From a virus, in IMG/VR virus record IMGVR_UViG_3300031616_000008, positions 1-55,239 of that record: 55,239 nucleotides of DNA, one strand, 5' to 3'. Below the pieces are notes generated by a model. It searched no databases and was not told the origin of the DNA. It saw only the letters and a list, made by a program, of their open reading frames with translations. Made by a program: the position numbers and the translations under genes. This document shows positions 23,370 through 31,878 of this stretch, one piece after another. How positions within the stretch are numbered: position 1 is the first letter of the stretch; the number at the start of each line of letters is the position of its first letter.

Positions 23370-23648
23370 TCAGTCCATCCACACTGCGCCGGTCGAGGTG
23401 GCCGCCGAGAGGTTCACGGTCACGCCGATCGTCGCCGTGACCGTTGGGCTGATGACCCTGGCCACGGACGTGAGAGTGGCGACCGCTTCCTGGTAGATGA
23501 TCTTCCCGGTTGCCGTCAATGAGTCGTAGATCGTGATGGTGCCCGAGCCGCCGGAGCCGTTGTTGTAGGTGAACCCACCGACCGTGATGGGGCCGGTGTG
23601 GAGCAACAGCGTCCCCGTGCCAGGGAGGGCCTTTGCGATAAGAGCCAT
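23370..23648 (-). CDS. Small structural protein, paralog of 23084-23368
   Basis: 92 aa, ATG with GGAGGATC upstream. Beta-rich, opening MALIAKALPGTGTLLLHTGP. The gene directly downstream of the major capsid gene is often a decoration or head-fibre protein; its duplicate follows. Likely on the capsid surface. Confidence 0.7.
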   Translation of the reverse strand: MALIAKALPGTGTLLLHTGPITVGGFTYNNGSGGSGTITIYDSLTATGKIIYQEAVATLTSVARVISPTVTATIGVTVNLSAATSTGAVWMD

Positions 23649-23699
23649 GTGATCCTCCTGATTCAGGGGGCCAGCCGAAGCTGACCCCCTGATCCGTCA

Positions 23700-25379
23700 T
23701 TACGGGGTAACGCAGTCCACCGAGCGCTGGGCGCCAGTCGCACCGGTCGGGCAGATGGTCATGGAGTAGATCCGGCTCAGCGGGCAGAACCGCATCGCCC
23801 GGAAGCCGTCCTCCAGGAAGAGCTGGGTCACCTTGTTGGTCGTGATGTTGGTCGAGTCGTAGATCGAGTCCAGCCGGATCACGTCCTGCCGGGCGATCAC
23901 CCAGGTCCCAGCCGGGAAGGCCAGGAACGACAGCGCCTGAGGCAGCGCGGTCAGCGGGGTCGCGTCACCAGGGTTGCCCACGACGCCGGAGAAGGCGTCC
24001 TGCCAGTCGTAGACGAACTGGACCGAAGCGCGCCGGGTGGCGAACATCGCCATGATCTCCGCGTCCGCCATGTCAGCCGACTCGGCCGCGTTGCGGCGAA
24101 GCCAGTCCGCCCGCATCTGAGCCTTCAGCCAGTACGGGAAGACGAACTGGATGGTAGCTCCCTGCGGAAGGCGCAGCGAGTACTGGATGTCGACCACGGC
24201 CAGCTCGACTGCGGACATGACGCTGGAGACCACTGATCCGTCAGACAGGAACGGCTCGCCTGCCAGCGAGACCGCCACCGAGTCCGCCACGATATCCGCG
24301 ATGATCTGCTTGTTGACGTTGTGCGCGTTGACCGCGATGGCCCCCTGCACGAACTCCGAGACGAACTCGGGGTAGCCGCGGTTCTGGAGGATGTCGCCGG
24401 TCAGACACAGGACCGCGACCTTCAGCCGGTCGTCCACGAACGACGGACACGGGATCGCGACGCAGGTCTTCGCCACGTTCGCGATGACGTTGGCCTCAGT
24501 GAGGATGTTGAAGCCGGTGCCCGCGCCGAAGATGGACGAGAACGTGATGCCCTGGTTGTGCCTGATGCCACCACGCCGGGCACCGATCTCGGGAGCCGAG
24601 AAGATGCCGTCGATCGCGACCTGGTTGCAGGTCGTGTAGATGGTCTCGGACGGCGCACACCAGCCGACGCCGGCCAGCAGGGACCCGCCCTGGAGACGCT
24701 TCTCGTCGCGGATGAAGTCGTACTTACGCTGGAGCGTGCCGTCGTCGTCGGTGTCCAACCAAGCGAACTCGTTGCTGAAGTCCCGGCGCACCATCGCCAC
24801 GTTGTGCTGTTGGGGCGAGTTGGCGCCCCGGTAGCTCGCGGTGCGGTGCACGAACGCCTTGGCGACGTCCATCCAGCCGCTCAGCTCCTGGCCGGCCGAG
24901 TAGCCCGTGTCGGGCGCGGCGAGCAGCGTGAACTGGGCCTCCATCGCGTCGATGATTTCGCCCTCGATCACGTCGGAGCCGCCGGTCACGTTGGCGATCG
25001 CGGCGAGTGACGGGATCACGGCATCAGCCGCGCTCGCGAAAGTAGTGGTCGCAGTCAGAGTCGCAACCGGCTCAGGCTCGGCTACCGGTTCGGGCTCGGT
25101 GGCCGGCTCGTCCTCGCCACCAACCGCGAGTGCGGTCGAGGGCAGGTTGGAGAAGCGCGAAGCCTTGGTCTTGCGCGAGTCCATCTCTTCGTCGAGGGAG
25201 AGCATGAACGTGTTCAGTGCTTCGAGGTGGTCGATCTCCGCGTCGGAAGCCGTGGAAGGATCGGCAGATAGCCGACCGTACAGCTCTTCGTACGCGGCGG
25301 AAGCCTCAAGGGCGAGATCGCGAAGGGCCGCAACCGTGAACCGCGTCAGGCTGTCGGCCGCTGGAATGGTGAATTCCAT
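23700..25379 (-). CDS. Major capsid protein with N-terminal scaffold-like region
   Basis: 559 aa. Residues about 1-150 are helical/acidic with a Pro/Glu stretch (EPATEPEPVAEPEPVA), like delta or scaffolding domains removed by the protease. From about 160 on, sequences such as LLAGVGWCAPSETIY, GIRHNQGITFSSIFGAGTG and WLKAQMRADWLRRNAA fit an HK97-fold capsid protein. Transcribed from a nearby promoter at 25448. Shell-forming protein. Confidence 0.85.
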   Translation of the reverse strand: MEFTIPAADSLTRFTVAALRDLALEASAAYEELYGRLSADPSTASDAEIDHLEALNTFMLSLDEEMDSRKTKASRFSNLPSTALAVGGEDEPATEPEPVAEPEPVATLTATTTFASAADAVIPSLAAIANVTGGSDVIEGEIIDAMEAQFTLLAAPDTGYSAGQELSGWMDVAKAFVHRTASYRGANSPQQHNVAMVRRDFSNEFAWLDTDDDGTLQRKYDFIRDEKRLQGGSLLAGVGWCAPSETIYTTCNQVAIDGIFSAPEIGARRGGIRHNQGITFSSIFGAGTGFNILTEANVIANVAKTCVAIPCPSFVDDRLKVAVLCLTGDILQNRGYPEFVSEFVQGAIAVNAHNVNKQIIADIVADSVAVSLAGEPFLSDGSVVSSVMSAVELAVVDIQYSLRLPQGATIQFVFPYWLKAQMRADWLRRNAAESADMADAEIMAMFATRRASVQFVYDWQDAFSGVVGNPGDATPLTALPQALSFLAFPAGTWVIARQDVIRLDSIYDSTNITTNKVTQLFLEDGFRAMRFCPLSRIYSMTICPTGATGAQRSVDCVTP

Positions 25380-25425
25380 CTGAGGGCCTTTCGGAAAGCC
25401 GCTTAGCTTCCGAGCAGGCCCTCAG
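25380..25425 (-). other. Compound hairpin in capsid gene leader
   Basis: Outer arms 25380-25389 and 25416-25425 pair over 10 bp, inner arms TCGGAA/TTCCGA (25391-25396 and 25408-25413) extend it. It lies immediately before the capsid ATG, so the mRNA would fold just in front of the start region. Could stabilise the abundant capsid mRNA or end upstream transcription. Confidence 0.6.
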
Positions 25426-25447
25426 CACAGCCCCGGTAGATGATCGC

Positions 25448-25477
25448 ATTGTAGATCTAGATGCCCGGTTTAGACAA
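25448..25477 (-). promoter_or_regulatory. Promoter for major capsid gene
   Basis: On the - strand TTGTCT (25477-25472) and TACAAT (25453-25448) are 18 nt apart. The spacer lacks the WACGTW element of the other phage promoters. It would give extra transcription of the capsid gene within the long late operon. Confidence 0.55.
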
Positions 25478-25488
25478 GAACGCTCGTT

Positions 25489-25650
25489 CTACTTCTTGAC
25501 GACCGTCACGTTGCCGTTCACCATGACCGCCTTGATGCGGGCCTCGGGCTCGGACTTGAAGCCGTCATACGTGCGCCCGTCCGCACCGGTGACGGAGTAC
25601 TCCACGTTCGAGGCGGGTACCGCCGGCGATCCACCGCAGTTGCATCCCAT
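25489..25650 (-). CDS. Small protein with MGCNCGG start
   Basis: 53 aa. Begins MGCNCGGSPAVPASNVEYSVT and ends KAVMVNGNVTVVKK; a full beta-hairpin-like small domain with two N-terminal cysteines. It fits tightly between neighbours and has no long overlap. I recall similar small genes upstream of capsid genes in actinophages; function unknown. Confidence 0.65.
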   Translation of the reverse strand: MGCNCGGSPAVPASNVEYSVTGADGRTYDGFKSEPEARIKAVMVNGNVTVVKK

Positions 25651-25651
25651 G

Positions 25652-25870
25652 TCAGTCCCCAGCCTTGAGTTGAAGCTTCAGGTAGCCGTTCGACCACCCG
25701 GTGAAGTTGTCGAAGATCTCCTCGTTGGGGAATCCCCGCTCTACATACGTCGCGAAAATGTCCTTGATCAAGTCATCCTCGTAGTTCAGGGCGCCCTTGT
25801 CGGTCAGCGTGACCGAGTCCAGGCGCACGGGTGGCTCCTGGTTCACATTCATCAGATCCAGTGTCGGCAT
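25652..25870 (-). CDS. Hypothetical small structural-region protein
   Basis: 72 aa (MPTLDLMNVNQEPPVRLDSVTLTDKG...). Acidic, mixed; contains an amphipathic helix YEDDLIKDIFATYVERGFPNEE. One nt from the next gene. Unknown role in head assembly. Confidence 0.65.
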   Translation of the reverse strand: MPTLDLMNVNQEPPVRLDSVTLTDKGALNYEDDLIKDIFATYVERGFPNEEIFDNFTGWSNGYLKLQLKAGD

Positions 25871-25883
25871 CTCTCTCCCCTAC

Positions 25884-28800
25884 CTACGGCAGTGTCGCTC
25901 TCTTCATGATGGCATCCAGGCGCGCCAAGCTGATATCCAGCCAGGCCTCGCGATGCAGCATCTTGAACTGTGGGCGCTGCGCCTCGATCTTGGCGCGCAT
26001 GGCTTCCAGCTTGCTCCGCGAGTATTCGATCTTTTCGTTCCATTTGCCGCCATTGGAAAATGCAGAAGCGAAACCGATCCTTCCTCTTTCGGGAAGTATT
26101 TCTCCGTGTCGATCCAGCAGAGGCTTATCTCCACTTGACCAGGTGAGCCCATGATCAATTCCTACCGGCTTGCCAGCAGGAGTGAGCATCCAGTTTCCAC
26201 CGTGTCGATCCGTGTTTCCCGTGATCGCATCCAGGATTCCAATGAGCTTTCCTTCGGGCGACGCATACGCTCTTTCTTTCTCGTCATTTCCCGCCTCGCC
26301 CCCCATCCTCCCGCGTACAAATGCCATGAAGATTGTCTTGGCGTCCTGGCGGTAGACGGCTGGCGTTGACGCACCGATCGCCTCAGCCACAACCGCGGCG
26401 AGCTGCTCGGCGTCGGCCTGCTGGCGCGGAGGAATGTGAAAAGCGATGTGGTGAGCCTTCCGAATAGCCTCCTCGCCATTGTTCAGCTCAACTTTGGAGG
26501 TCTCGCCCATCGCGCCCAGGCCGATCTTGTTGTTCTTCTTGATGCCAGAAGCAACCGCCTCGATCAGCTTCTTCAAGCGCGCTGGAACGTGAACGTGGAA
26601 CTCGGTCTCGGGAGGAGCCTTCAGGAGCGCGATCAGATCTTCGCGAGTGGCACCGCGCGGAATGTGCAGGCCTGCCTTGATCGCCGTGTTTATGAGGGCC
26701 TTCAGGTTCTTCTGCTCAATCGCCGCAAGTGGATCTGACACACCGGCCGCCAGAAGCTTACCGATGATCTCGGCCTTACCGTCATCCCAGGCAATCTTGA
26801 CGAGGTTGTCGCGGGCTATCTCCCGAAGATCATCCATCTTCAGATCCTTGAAGCCACCCGCGTTCGCGGGCATAACGCCCAGAATCGGTCGGCCAGCAAG
26901 CATCCCGATCAGATCCCTCTTTCCACGCTGTTCGGGATGCGGGAAGCCGTGCTGCTTAGCAAGATCGCGCAGTTGTTGAAGGTCCATCCATTCGAGATCG
27001 CTCTTGGCCAATATCTTGCTTCTCTTGGGCGAGCTACTGATGGACTTCAGATCTCTCTTCGCGATCAACTCAGCTCGCACTGCCCTGGCGACATCGCCGC
27101 GTATGAGCATTCCTCCGTTGCTGTCCTCGATGGCAACTCCATGAGCCTCGGCCAGGACGTGGAGATCTGCGAGCGGCATCGCCCTCAGGTGTTCGATCGG
27201 TGGAATGGTGCCGGCGGCGATGTCCTTGGCGACGCGCTGAGCCGCTGGGTTCGGCACGGGGATCGGTGGGGCTCCCGGCATGGCAGGGCGAACTCCGCGC
27301 TTCATCTCGTCAAGCTTCAGCTTCGCGACGACCTCTGCCTTGCGATCCCGGGCGAGGACCTTCACGCCACGCTCCTTGGCGAGCGCGCGGAGGTCCTTGA
27401 CGAGCATCTTCTCCAGCTCCTTGGGCGGTTGCGCCTTCGGGGCCGCCGGCTTGGGTGCCGGCAGATGGATCTTGGGAGCTACCGGAGCGACCTTCGCGCG
27501 GAACAGCTCGATGGGCTTACCGTCAGGACCCTTGATGACGGCGCCCGGCCGGATCACGTGAACCATCCCGCCGGCCTTGGGCTCTGACCCCACAGGCTCG
27601 TGCCTAGCTGGGTTGAAGGCAACGGGACCAGCATGACCCGCTTCCATGGCCGTGACGCCGTGTGCCCGCATGAGCTTGTTCAGGCGCTGACGACCCTCCA
27701 TCGCCTGGCCGCTCTCGATTTCACCGGCGGCGCGGTCCAGCTCGGACTGGATGGCCCGACGCATCTGCGGGTCGCGGATCTCGTCCATCTTCGGCCCGTT
27801 GGCGATGGCCCGTAGATGGTTGGCGATGACCTGCTCGGAGGCGTTCTTGTTCTCCAGCTCGGACACCTCAGCCATCGCCTCGGCGACCGCGTGTCCCTGC
27901 GCGATGCGCTGGTGCTCGGCGCGGGCAGCCTCGCGCTGCTTGCGGCGATCCTCCAGGGCGGGGTTCGGCGCTGGTGCCGCTGGCGCCGAGGGCGCGCGAT
28001 GCTTGGCCGGCTCAGCCTTCTTGGGTTCAGCCTTGATCGATTCAGCCTTGGCGGGCACGACCTTCGCGACGCCGCGGGCTGGATGCTCCCGGAGCTTGGC
28101 GACCTGGGCTTCACGCTTAGCTACTTCAGCTTCACGCTTAGCAACATCAGCCTCGCGCTGGTGGACCTCTGGCGAAGGTGCGGGGGGTACGTTACCCTCA
28201 ACAGCGGGTACCGCTGGTCCGGCACCTACCTCAGGCGCCTTCTTCACGGGAGGCGCCTGAGGCGCGTTCGGGGCGCCCACGGCCGGTGCGGCAGGAGCGT
28301 TCGGCGCGGCAGGAGCGTTCGGCGCGGCAGGAGCGTTCGGCGCGGCAGGAGCGTTCGGCGCGGCAGGTGCCCCAGGAGCTTCCACGATCCCACGCCTCTT
28401 CAATTCCTCCGGCGTCGCCTCGATCGCGGGAGCCTTCTCGGCCGCGCGCATACCGCGCCCGAGCGCGCGCGTACGGGCACCCTTGGGCGTCGCGACGGCG
28501 TACACGTAGACCCCACCCGCGCCGTCTGAGTGAACCTTGACGATCCGCAGAGGCTGGTCCCGGCTGAGGATGATCTCGCGCGAACCGCCGGGGATGATCG
28601 CCTGCGTTCCCTTGGGCGCGATGATGGACATCGTGATGTGAGGACCGCCTACCGCGAATGGCGTCCCCACATTCGTGGGCGCGAAGCCCTTGTCAGCGAC
28701 GAGCTTCCCGGTCCACTCCTCGACTTCAGCGATCCGCTCGGGCGGCAGTCCGAACGCCTCCGGCCCCATCACGCGGGTCAGGATCATGTCCTCGGGCAAC

Positions 28801-29129
28801 GACTCCAGTAGAGAGTCCATCTCCTTGGCGTCCGCGTTGTCCTTGCCGGCGCGCAAGTCAGCTTGGATCGAGCCGAATCCGTTGGACGTGAAGCGATCCA
28901 GGACCGCCTTCGCCTTGCCGTCGCGCTTCTTTTTGCCCGCATGGGCATCGAGCTTGGCCTGAAGGTCATCGTCCGAGCTGCCCATCATCGGCTTGAAGGC
29001 ACCGACGATCCCGCTGATCAGCTTTTGGGCAGCGGCAGCCAGCCCCCACTTATCCCGGAAGCGCCCGTGCGAATCGCGCGGGTGCTGCGCCGGGATGAAG
29101 GCTGCGTACGCTCCTCCAGGCTGGCCCAC
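25884..29129 (-). CDS. Multidomain virion-region protein: ADP-ribosyltransferase-like, SAP-like repeats, kinase-like C-terminus
   Basis: 1081 aa. Residues 10-27 (AAFIPAQHPRDSHGRFRD) look like a capsid-association leader. Residues about 105-212 resemble a VIP2/exoenzyme-type ADP-ribosyltransferase: R119 (ILTRV), a T152-T156 STS-like strand and S183-R184-E185. Then an Ala/Pro/Asn repeat (about 251-290), a charged coiled coil (about 320-480), and four or five SAP/Rho-N-like modules (about 572-606, 648-690, 711-745, 762-797, 805-838). The last 220 residues contain GNTDRHGGNW (971-980) and GIDHG (990-994), a HipA/PI3K-like kinase signature. Placed between capsid protease and capsid genes, it is probably packaged and injected to modify host targets. 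Domain calls are by eye. Confidence 0.75.
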   Translation of the reverse strand: MGQPGGAYAAFIPAQHPRDSHGRFRDKWGLAAAAQKLISGIVGAFKPMMGSSDDDLQAKLDAHAGKKKRDGKAKAVLDRFTSNGFGSIQADLRAGKDNADAKEMDSLLESLPEDMILTRVMGPEAFGLPPERIAEVEEWTGKLVADKGFAPTNVGTPFAVGGPHITMSIIAPKGTQAIIPGGSREIILSRDQPLRIVKVHSDGAGGVYVYAVATPKGARTRALGRGMRAAEKAPAIEATPEELKRRGIVEAPGAPAAPNAPAAPNAPAAPNAPAAPNAPAAPAVGAPNAPQAPPVKKAPEVGAGPAVPAVEGNVPPAPSPEVHQREADVAKREAEVAKREAQVAKLREHPARGVAKVVPAKAESIKAEPKKAEPAKHRAPSAPAAPAPNPALEDRRKQREAARAEHQRIAQGHAVAEAMAEVSELENKNASEQVIANHLRAIANGPKMDEIRDPQMRRAIQSELDRAAGEIESGQAMEGRQRLNKLMRAHGVTAMEAGHAGPVAFNPARHEPVGSEPKAGGMVHVIRPGAVIKGPDGKPIELFRAKVAPVAPKIHLPAPKPAAPKAQPPKELEKMLVKDLRALAKERGVKVLARDRKAEVVAKLKLDEMKRGVRPAMPGAPPIPVPNPAAQRVAKDIAAGTIPPIEHLRAMPLADLHVLAEAHGVAIEDSNGGMLIRGDVARAVRAELIAKRDLKSISSSPKRSKILAKSDLEWMDLQQLRDLAKQHGFPHPEQRGKRDLIGMLAGRPILGVMPANAGGFKDLKMDDLREIARDNLVKIAWDDGKAEIIGKLLAAGVSDPLAAIEQKNLKALINTAIKAGLHIPRGATREDLIALLKAPPETEFHVHVPARLKKLIEAVASGIKKNNKIGLGAMGETSKVELNNGEEAIRKAHHIAFHIPPRQQADAEQLAAVVAEAIGASTPAVYRQDAKTIFMAFVRGRMGGEAGNDEKERAYASPEGKLIGILDAITGNTDRHGGNWMLTPAGKPVGIDHGLTWSSGDKPLLDRHGEILPERGRIGFASAFSNGGKWNEKIEYSRSKLEAMRAKIEAQRPQFKMLHREAWLDISLARLDAIMKRATLP
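28291..28362 (-). repeat. Four tandem 18-bp repeats encoding AAPNAP
   Basis: Unit GCAGGAGCGTTCGGCGCG (as + strand) repeats four times exactly at 28291, 28309, 28327 and 28345, with diverged copies beside them. It encodes a flexible Ala-Pro-Asn linker between the ART-like domain and the rest. Such repeats are prone to slippage. Confidence 0.8.
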
Positions 29130-31153
29130 TACTCAGCGACCACTTCGAACTTCGCATCGTACTGGCGAGCCAGGATCGTGGACTGCGAAGACTGGGCGAG
29201 CTGCTCACGCTGAGCGCCCACGCCAGCTAGGCGCGAGGCGTTCGACTTCGCCTTGCTGGCCAGCCTCTTGGCATGGACGTCGGCCAGGCGCGAGGTGAAG
29301 TCCTCGCTCGGGACCGGCTCTTCGATCTCGGTCACGACCTCCGCCTCTCCGTCGAACTCGACCACGCCGATGCCCTGCATGCAGAACATAGATCCATTCT
29401 CCTGCCTGATCACGGGGAACCCCGGCGTGTTCACCGCGAGCGCGGCGATCAGCTCCAGGTTGCCCTCGATCAGGCGCCAGTCGCCCGAGAGCTGGGACCG
29501 CTTGATCTCGGCGATCTCCACGTCAGACAGGCCAGCGGTCAGGCTACCGGCGACGAAGATCCCGAACTTGTCCTCGTAGATCTTCACTACCGCGCCGGCC
29601 TTGGACGAGTTGTCGTAGAACTCCCGCGCGGGCATGACGCCGTACCGCTCGTTGGCGTGCGCCGAGCCGAAGGAGATCACGCCCACCCTGACCTCGGAGC
29701 CGTCATCGCAGGTGACCGGACCCATCGTGAAGTAGGAGTAGTCGGTCTTGCTCCTCGGTGCCATCACGCAGGCGTTGCCGATCCCGATGTGGCACTTACG
29801 CCACAGCGCGAGGTGCCCGAAGACCTGCCCGTTCTTGCCGATCGAGAACGGAACCGGCCCGCTGACCGCGGACTGCTCGAACCAGGCACGCGGCGGAGCG
29901 ACCGGAGCGACCGAGGCCAGTAGGGACATCTTCGGCGGCATGCCTGCCATCGGGTGCTTGTCGGTCGCGGCAGCGATGTTGATGCCGAGCTTCTTGGCCG
30001 CCGCCATGATCTTGTCCTTGATGGACTGAAGCTGGACGGCCGTGTACTTCGAGGCGTTCGCCTCATGGCTGATGTAGCTCCAGGCCGCCCGGACGTGCTG
30101 CTCGTTGTCGACCGGGTACCGGGCCTTCTTGTCCGACTGGTAGCCAGGATCGGCGTACGTCACGTTCCCGTACGGCCGAACCGCCGGCACCGCGAACTCA
30201 TCCTCTGTCTCGGTGCAGTCACAGTCGTCGTCGACAGACAACGAGGCGTGGATGTTGGGGTCGAATGGCGACTTCATCCCTTGGTCTCCGAACACTTGTG
30301 CCATCTTGGCGTAGATATCGTTGATGACGATCTTCATGCGACCCTGGTCGGCCTCGGGGATGTTGGGCAGTCCACCGTGGCCTCCCGAAAGCAGGGCCGC
30401 CGCTGCGTAGACCGCGTGGTAGATCAAGTGTGGTTGACCCTGGATGATGTCCGCCAGCGGCAGGCGGAAGCTGTCCTGAGCGAGCGAGTCCCCAACCTGG
30501 TTGCCGTCACGCCACAGGAACGCCGAAGCGTAGTGCTCCAGGCTCGGAGTCTTCGTGCCGATGCCCGACCAGGCCGCGATGCGCTTGACCGCATCGTCGG
30601 CGTTGAAGACGTAGTTGCGGGGCGCGATGGGCCAGGCGTCCCAGGCCCGAGTGTTGATATCGAAGTGCGTAACCTCGTGGAAGTCGATGCCGGCAGAAGC
30701 TAGGAGGGCCTTCTCTTCGCTCGTGTCCGCGCTCAGGTGAACCTCCGCGAAGGCGGGCATCGGTACCAGCGTCACGCCCACCACGTTGTAGCTCGTGAAG
30801 TAGGCCGCCTTCTTGTTCGCGATCTTGGGATGCGCGATGGCCTGAACCGTGTAGTCCTGGTCGAGGTCCACGCTCGGCCCGAGCGCCTTCTTGTCGAGCA
30901 TGTAGCAGGTCTTGATGACCTCAGGCACGATCGTCGGGTCCATGAAGCCAATCGAGCCCCACTTCCCGCCCGGCCCGTCGTACCACGAGGTCAGGTTCCC
31001 CACGATCGTGGCGCCTACGTGACCGCCGGAGGAGAACTTGGCCATCACCGTGATGGGTAGAGGGCGCGTGGTGCCGCCCGCTGCCTTGAACAGTCGGCTG
31101 TCGCCGGTCGGAGTCTCCTCCGGCGCGATGAGTCCTGTGTATCGAATCGTCAC
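29129..31153 (-). CDS. Capsid maturation protease, large actinophage form
   Basis: 674 aa from GTG 31153, which overlaps the MuF gene's stop by one base. Opening VTIRYTGLIAPEETPTGDSR and RPLPITVM then SGGHVGATIVGNLTSW are hallmarks of the actinophage capsid maturation protease. A middle region with YADPGYQSDKKARYPVDNEQHVRAAWSYI looks like the DUF6582 module often joined to these proteases. The C-terminal part (LSGDWRLIEGNLELIAALAVNTPGFPV) is typical as well. Processes capsid protein during head maturation. Catalytic residues not identified by eye. Confidence 0.75.
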   Translation of the reverse strand: MTIRYTGLIAPEETPTGDSRLFKAAGGTTRPLPITVMAKFSSGGHVGATIVGNLTSWYDGPGGKWGSIGFMDPTIVPEVIKTCYMLDKKALGPSVDLDQDYTVQAIAHPKIANKKAAYFTSYNVVGVTLVPMPAFAEVHLSADTSEEKALLASAGIDFHEVTHFDINTRAWDAWPIAPRNYVFNADDAVKRIAAWSGIGTKTPSLEHYASAFLWRDGNQVGDSLAQDSFRLPLADIIQGQPHLIYHAVYAAAALLSGGHGGLPNIPEADQGRMKIVINDIYAKMAQVFGDQGMKSPFDPNIHASLSVDDDCDCTETEDEFAVPAVRPYGNVTYADPGYQSDKKARYPVDNEQHVRAAWSYISHEANASKYTAVQLQSIKDKIMAAAKKLGINIAAATDKHPMAGMPPKMSLLASVAPVAPPRAWFEQSAVSGPVPFSIGKNGQVFGHLALWRKCHIGIGNACVMAPRSKTDYSYFTMGPVTCDDGSEVRVGVISFGSAHANERYGVMPAREFYDNSSKAGAVVKIYEDKFGIFVAGSLTAGLSDVEIAEIKRSQLSGDWRLIEGNLELIAALAVNTPGFPVIRQENGSMFCMQGIGVVEFDGEAEVVTEIEEPVPSEDFTSRLADVHAKRLASKAKSNASRLAGVGAQREQLAQSSQSTILARQYDAKFEVVAE

Positions 31154-31878
31154 TAGTCCACCCGCTTCAAGGTCATTCCGCACCGACAACCACACACGTT
31201 GTTCGCCTTGCCCTCCGGCGCGCATGGGAATTGCAGGGGTTCCCCCCCTACCATGAAGGGCATGTGGAGGAGCTGGACCTGATGATCGGCGATCCGGTGC
31301 GCCGGGCGCTCGCGGCCGTCCGTCAGGGTCTGCCACTCCTTGATGAAGATGCTCCCGTCCTGTTGCTGCACGAGCAGGCCGTGAGCCAGGAGAGAGGAGT
31401 TGTAGTGTCGGTTGGACTCGGTCTGTGCGATCACGCTGGCTCGGTACGGCCAGTTCTGCGAACCCGAATAGTCCAGTACATCGTCGACCCTGCGGGATAT
31501 CACACCGTTGTCCTGGCCCCTGTCGGCGCCGTCGAGAACCTGTCGGACGATCAGTGCGTGGACCTCGTCTGGAATACCCACGAGGAGATTGCGCGTGAGG
31601 GCAAGGTTCGCCTGGATGTACGGGTCATCGGGCCGGTAGGACTCGGGCAGATGAGCCGCAGCCCAGCCTTCCTGGAGCGCTGGGGTCAGTGCGTTCATGA
31701 TCCGATCTACATCCTGCATCCAAACGGGTTTGGCGGCGTAGACGGCATCTGGATTCGGCGTAGCGCTGAAACGATGCACAGCTTGCATAACCAGATCGCG
31801 GGCGCGGGCAAGGAACCGCCTGAGTCCAGACTCAGCAGCGATCCTGACGTTCTCCTCCGCCCCCTGGCTAGCTCCCAT
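31153..31878 (-). CDS. MuF-like minor head protein
   Basis: 241 aa from ATG 31878, chosen for AAGGG upstream and an 11-nt overlap with the portal gene. The C-terminal 100 residues carry the MuF/SPP1 gp7 pattern: SVIAQTESNRHYNSS, then EWQTLTDGRERPAHR, a conserved H-x-x-x-F segment, and CGCRCG at the end. Minor head protein, thought to sit near the portal and aid DNA ejection. Confidence 0.8.
   Translation of the reverse strand: MGASQGAEENVRIAAESGLRRFLARARDLVMQAVHRFSATPNPDAVYAAKPVWMQDVDRIMNALTPALQEGWAAAHLPESYRPDDPYIQANLALTRNLLVGIPDEVHALIVRQVLDGADRGQDNGVISRRVDDVLDYSGSQNWPYRASVIAQTESNRHYNSSLLAHGLLVQQQDGSIFIKEWQTLTDGRERPAHRIADHQVQLLHMPFMVGGEPLQFPCAPEGKANNVCGCRCGMTLKRVD

Noticed and set aside
28190-28203. 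WACGTW-like site GGGGTACGTTACCC
   Set aside because: Inside the large coding region with no promoter hexamers nearby; probably chance.
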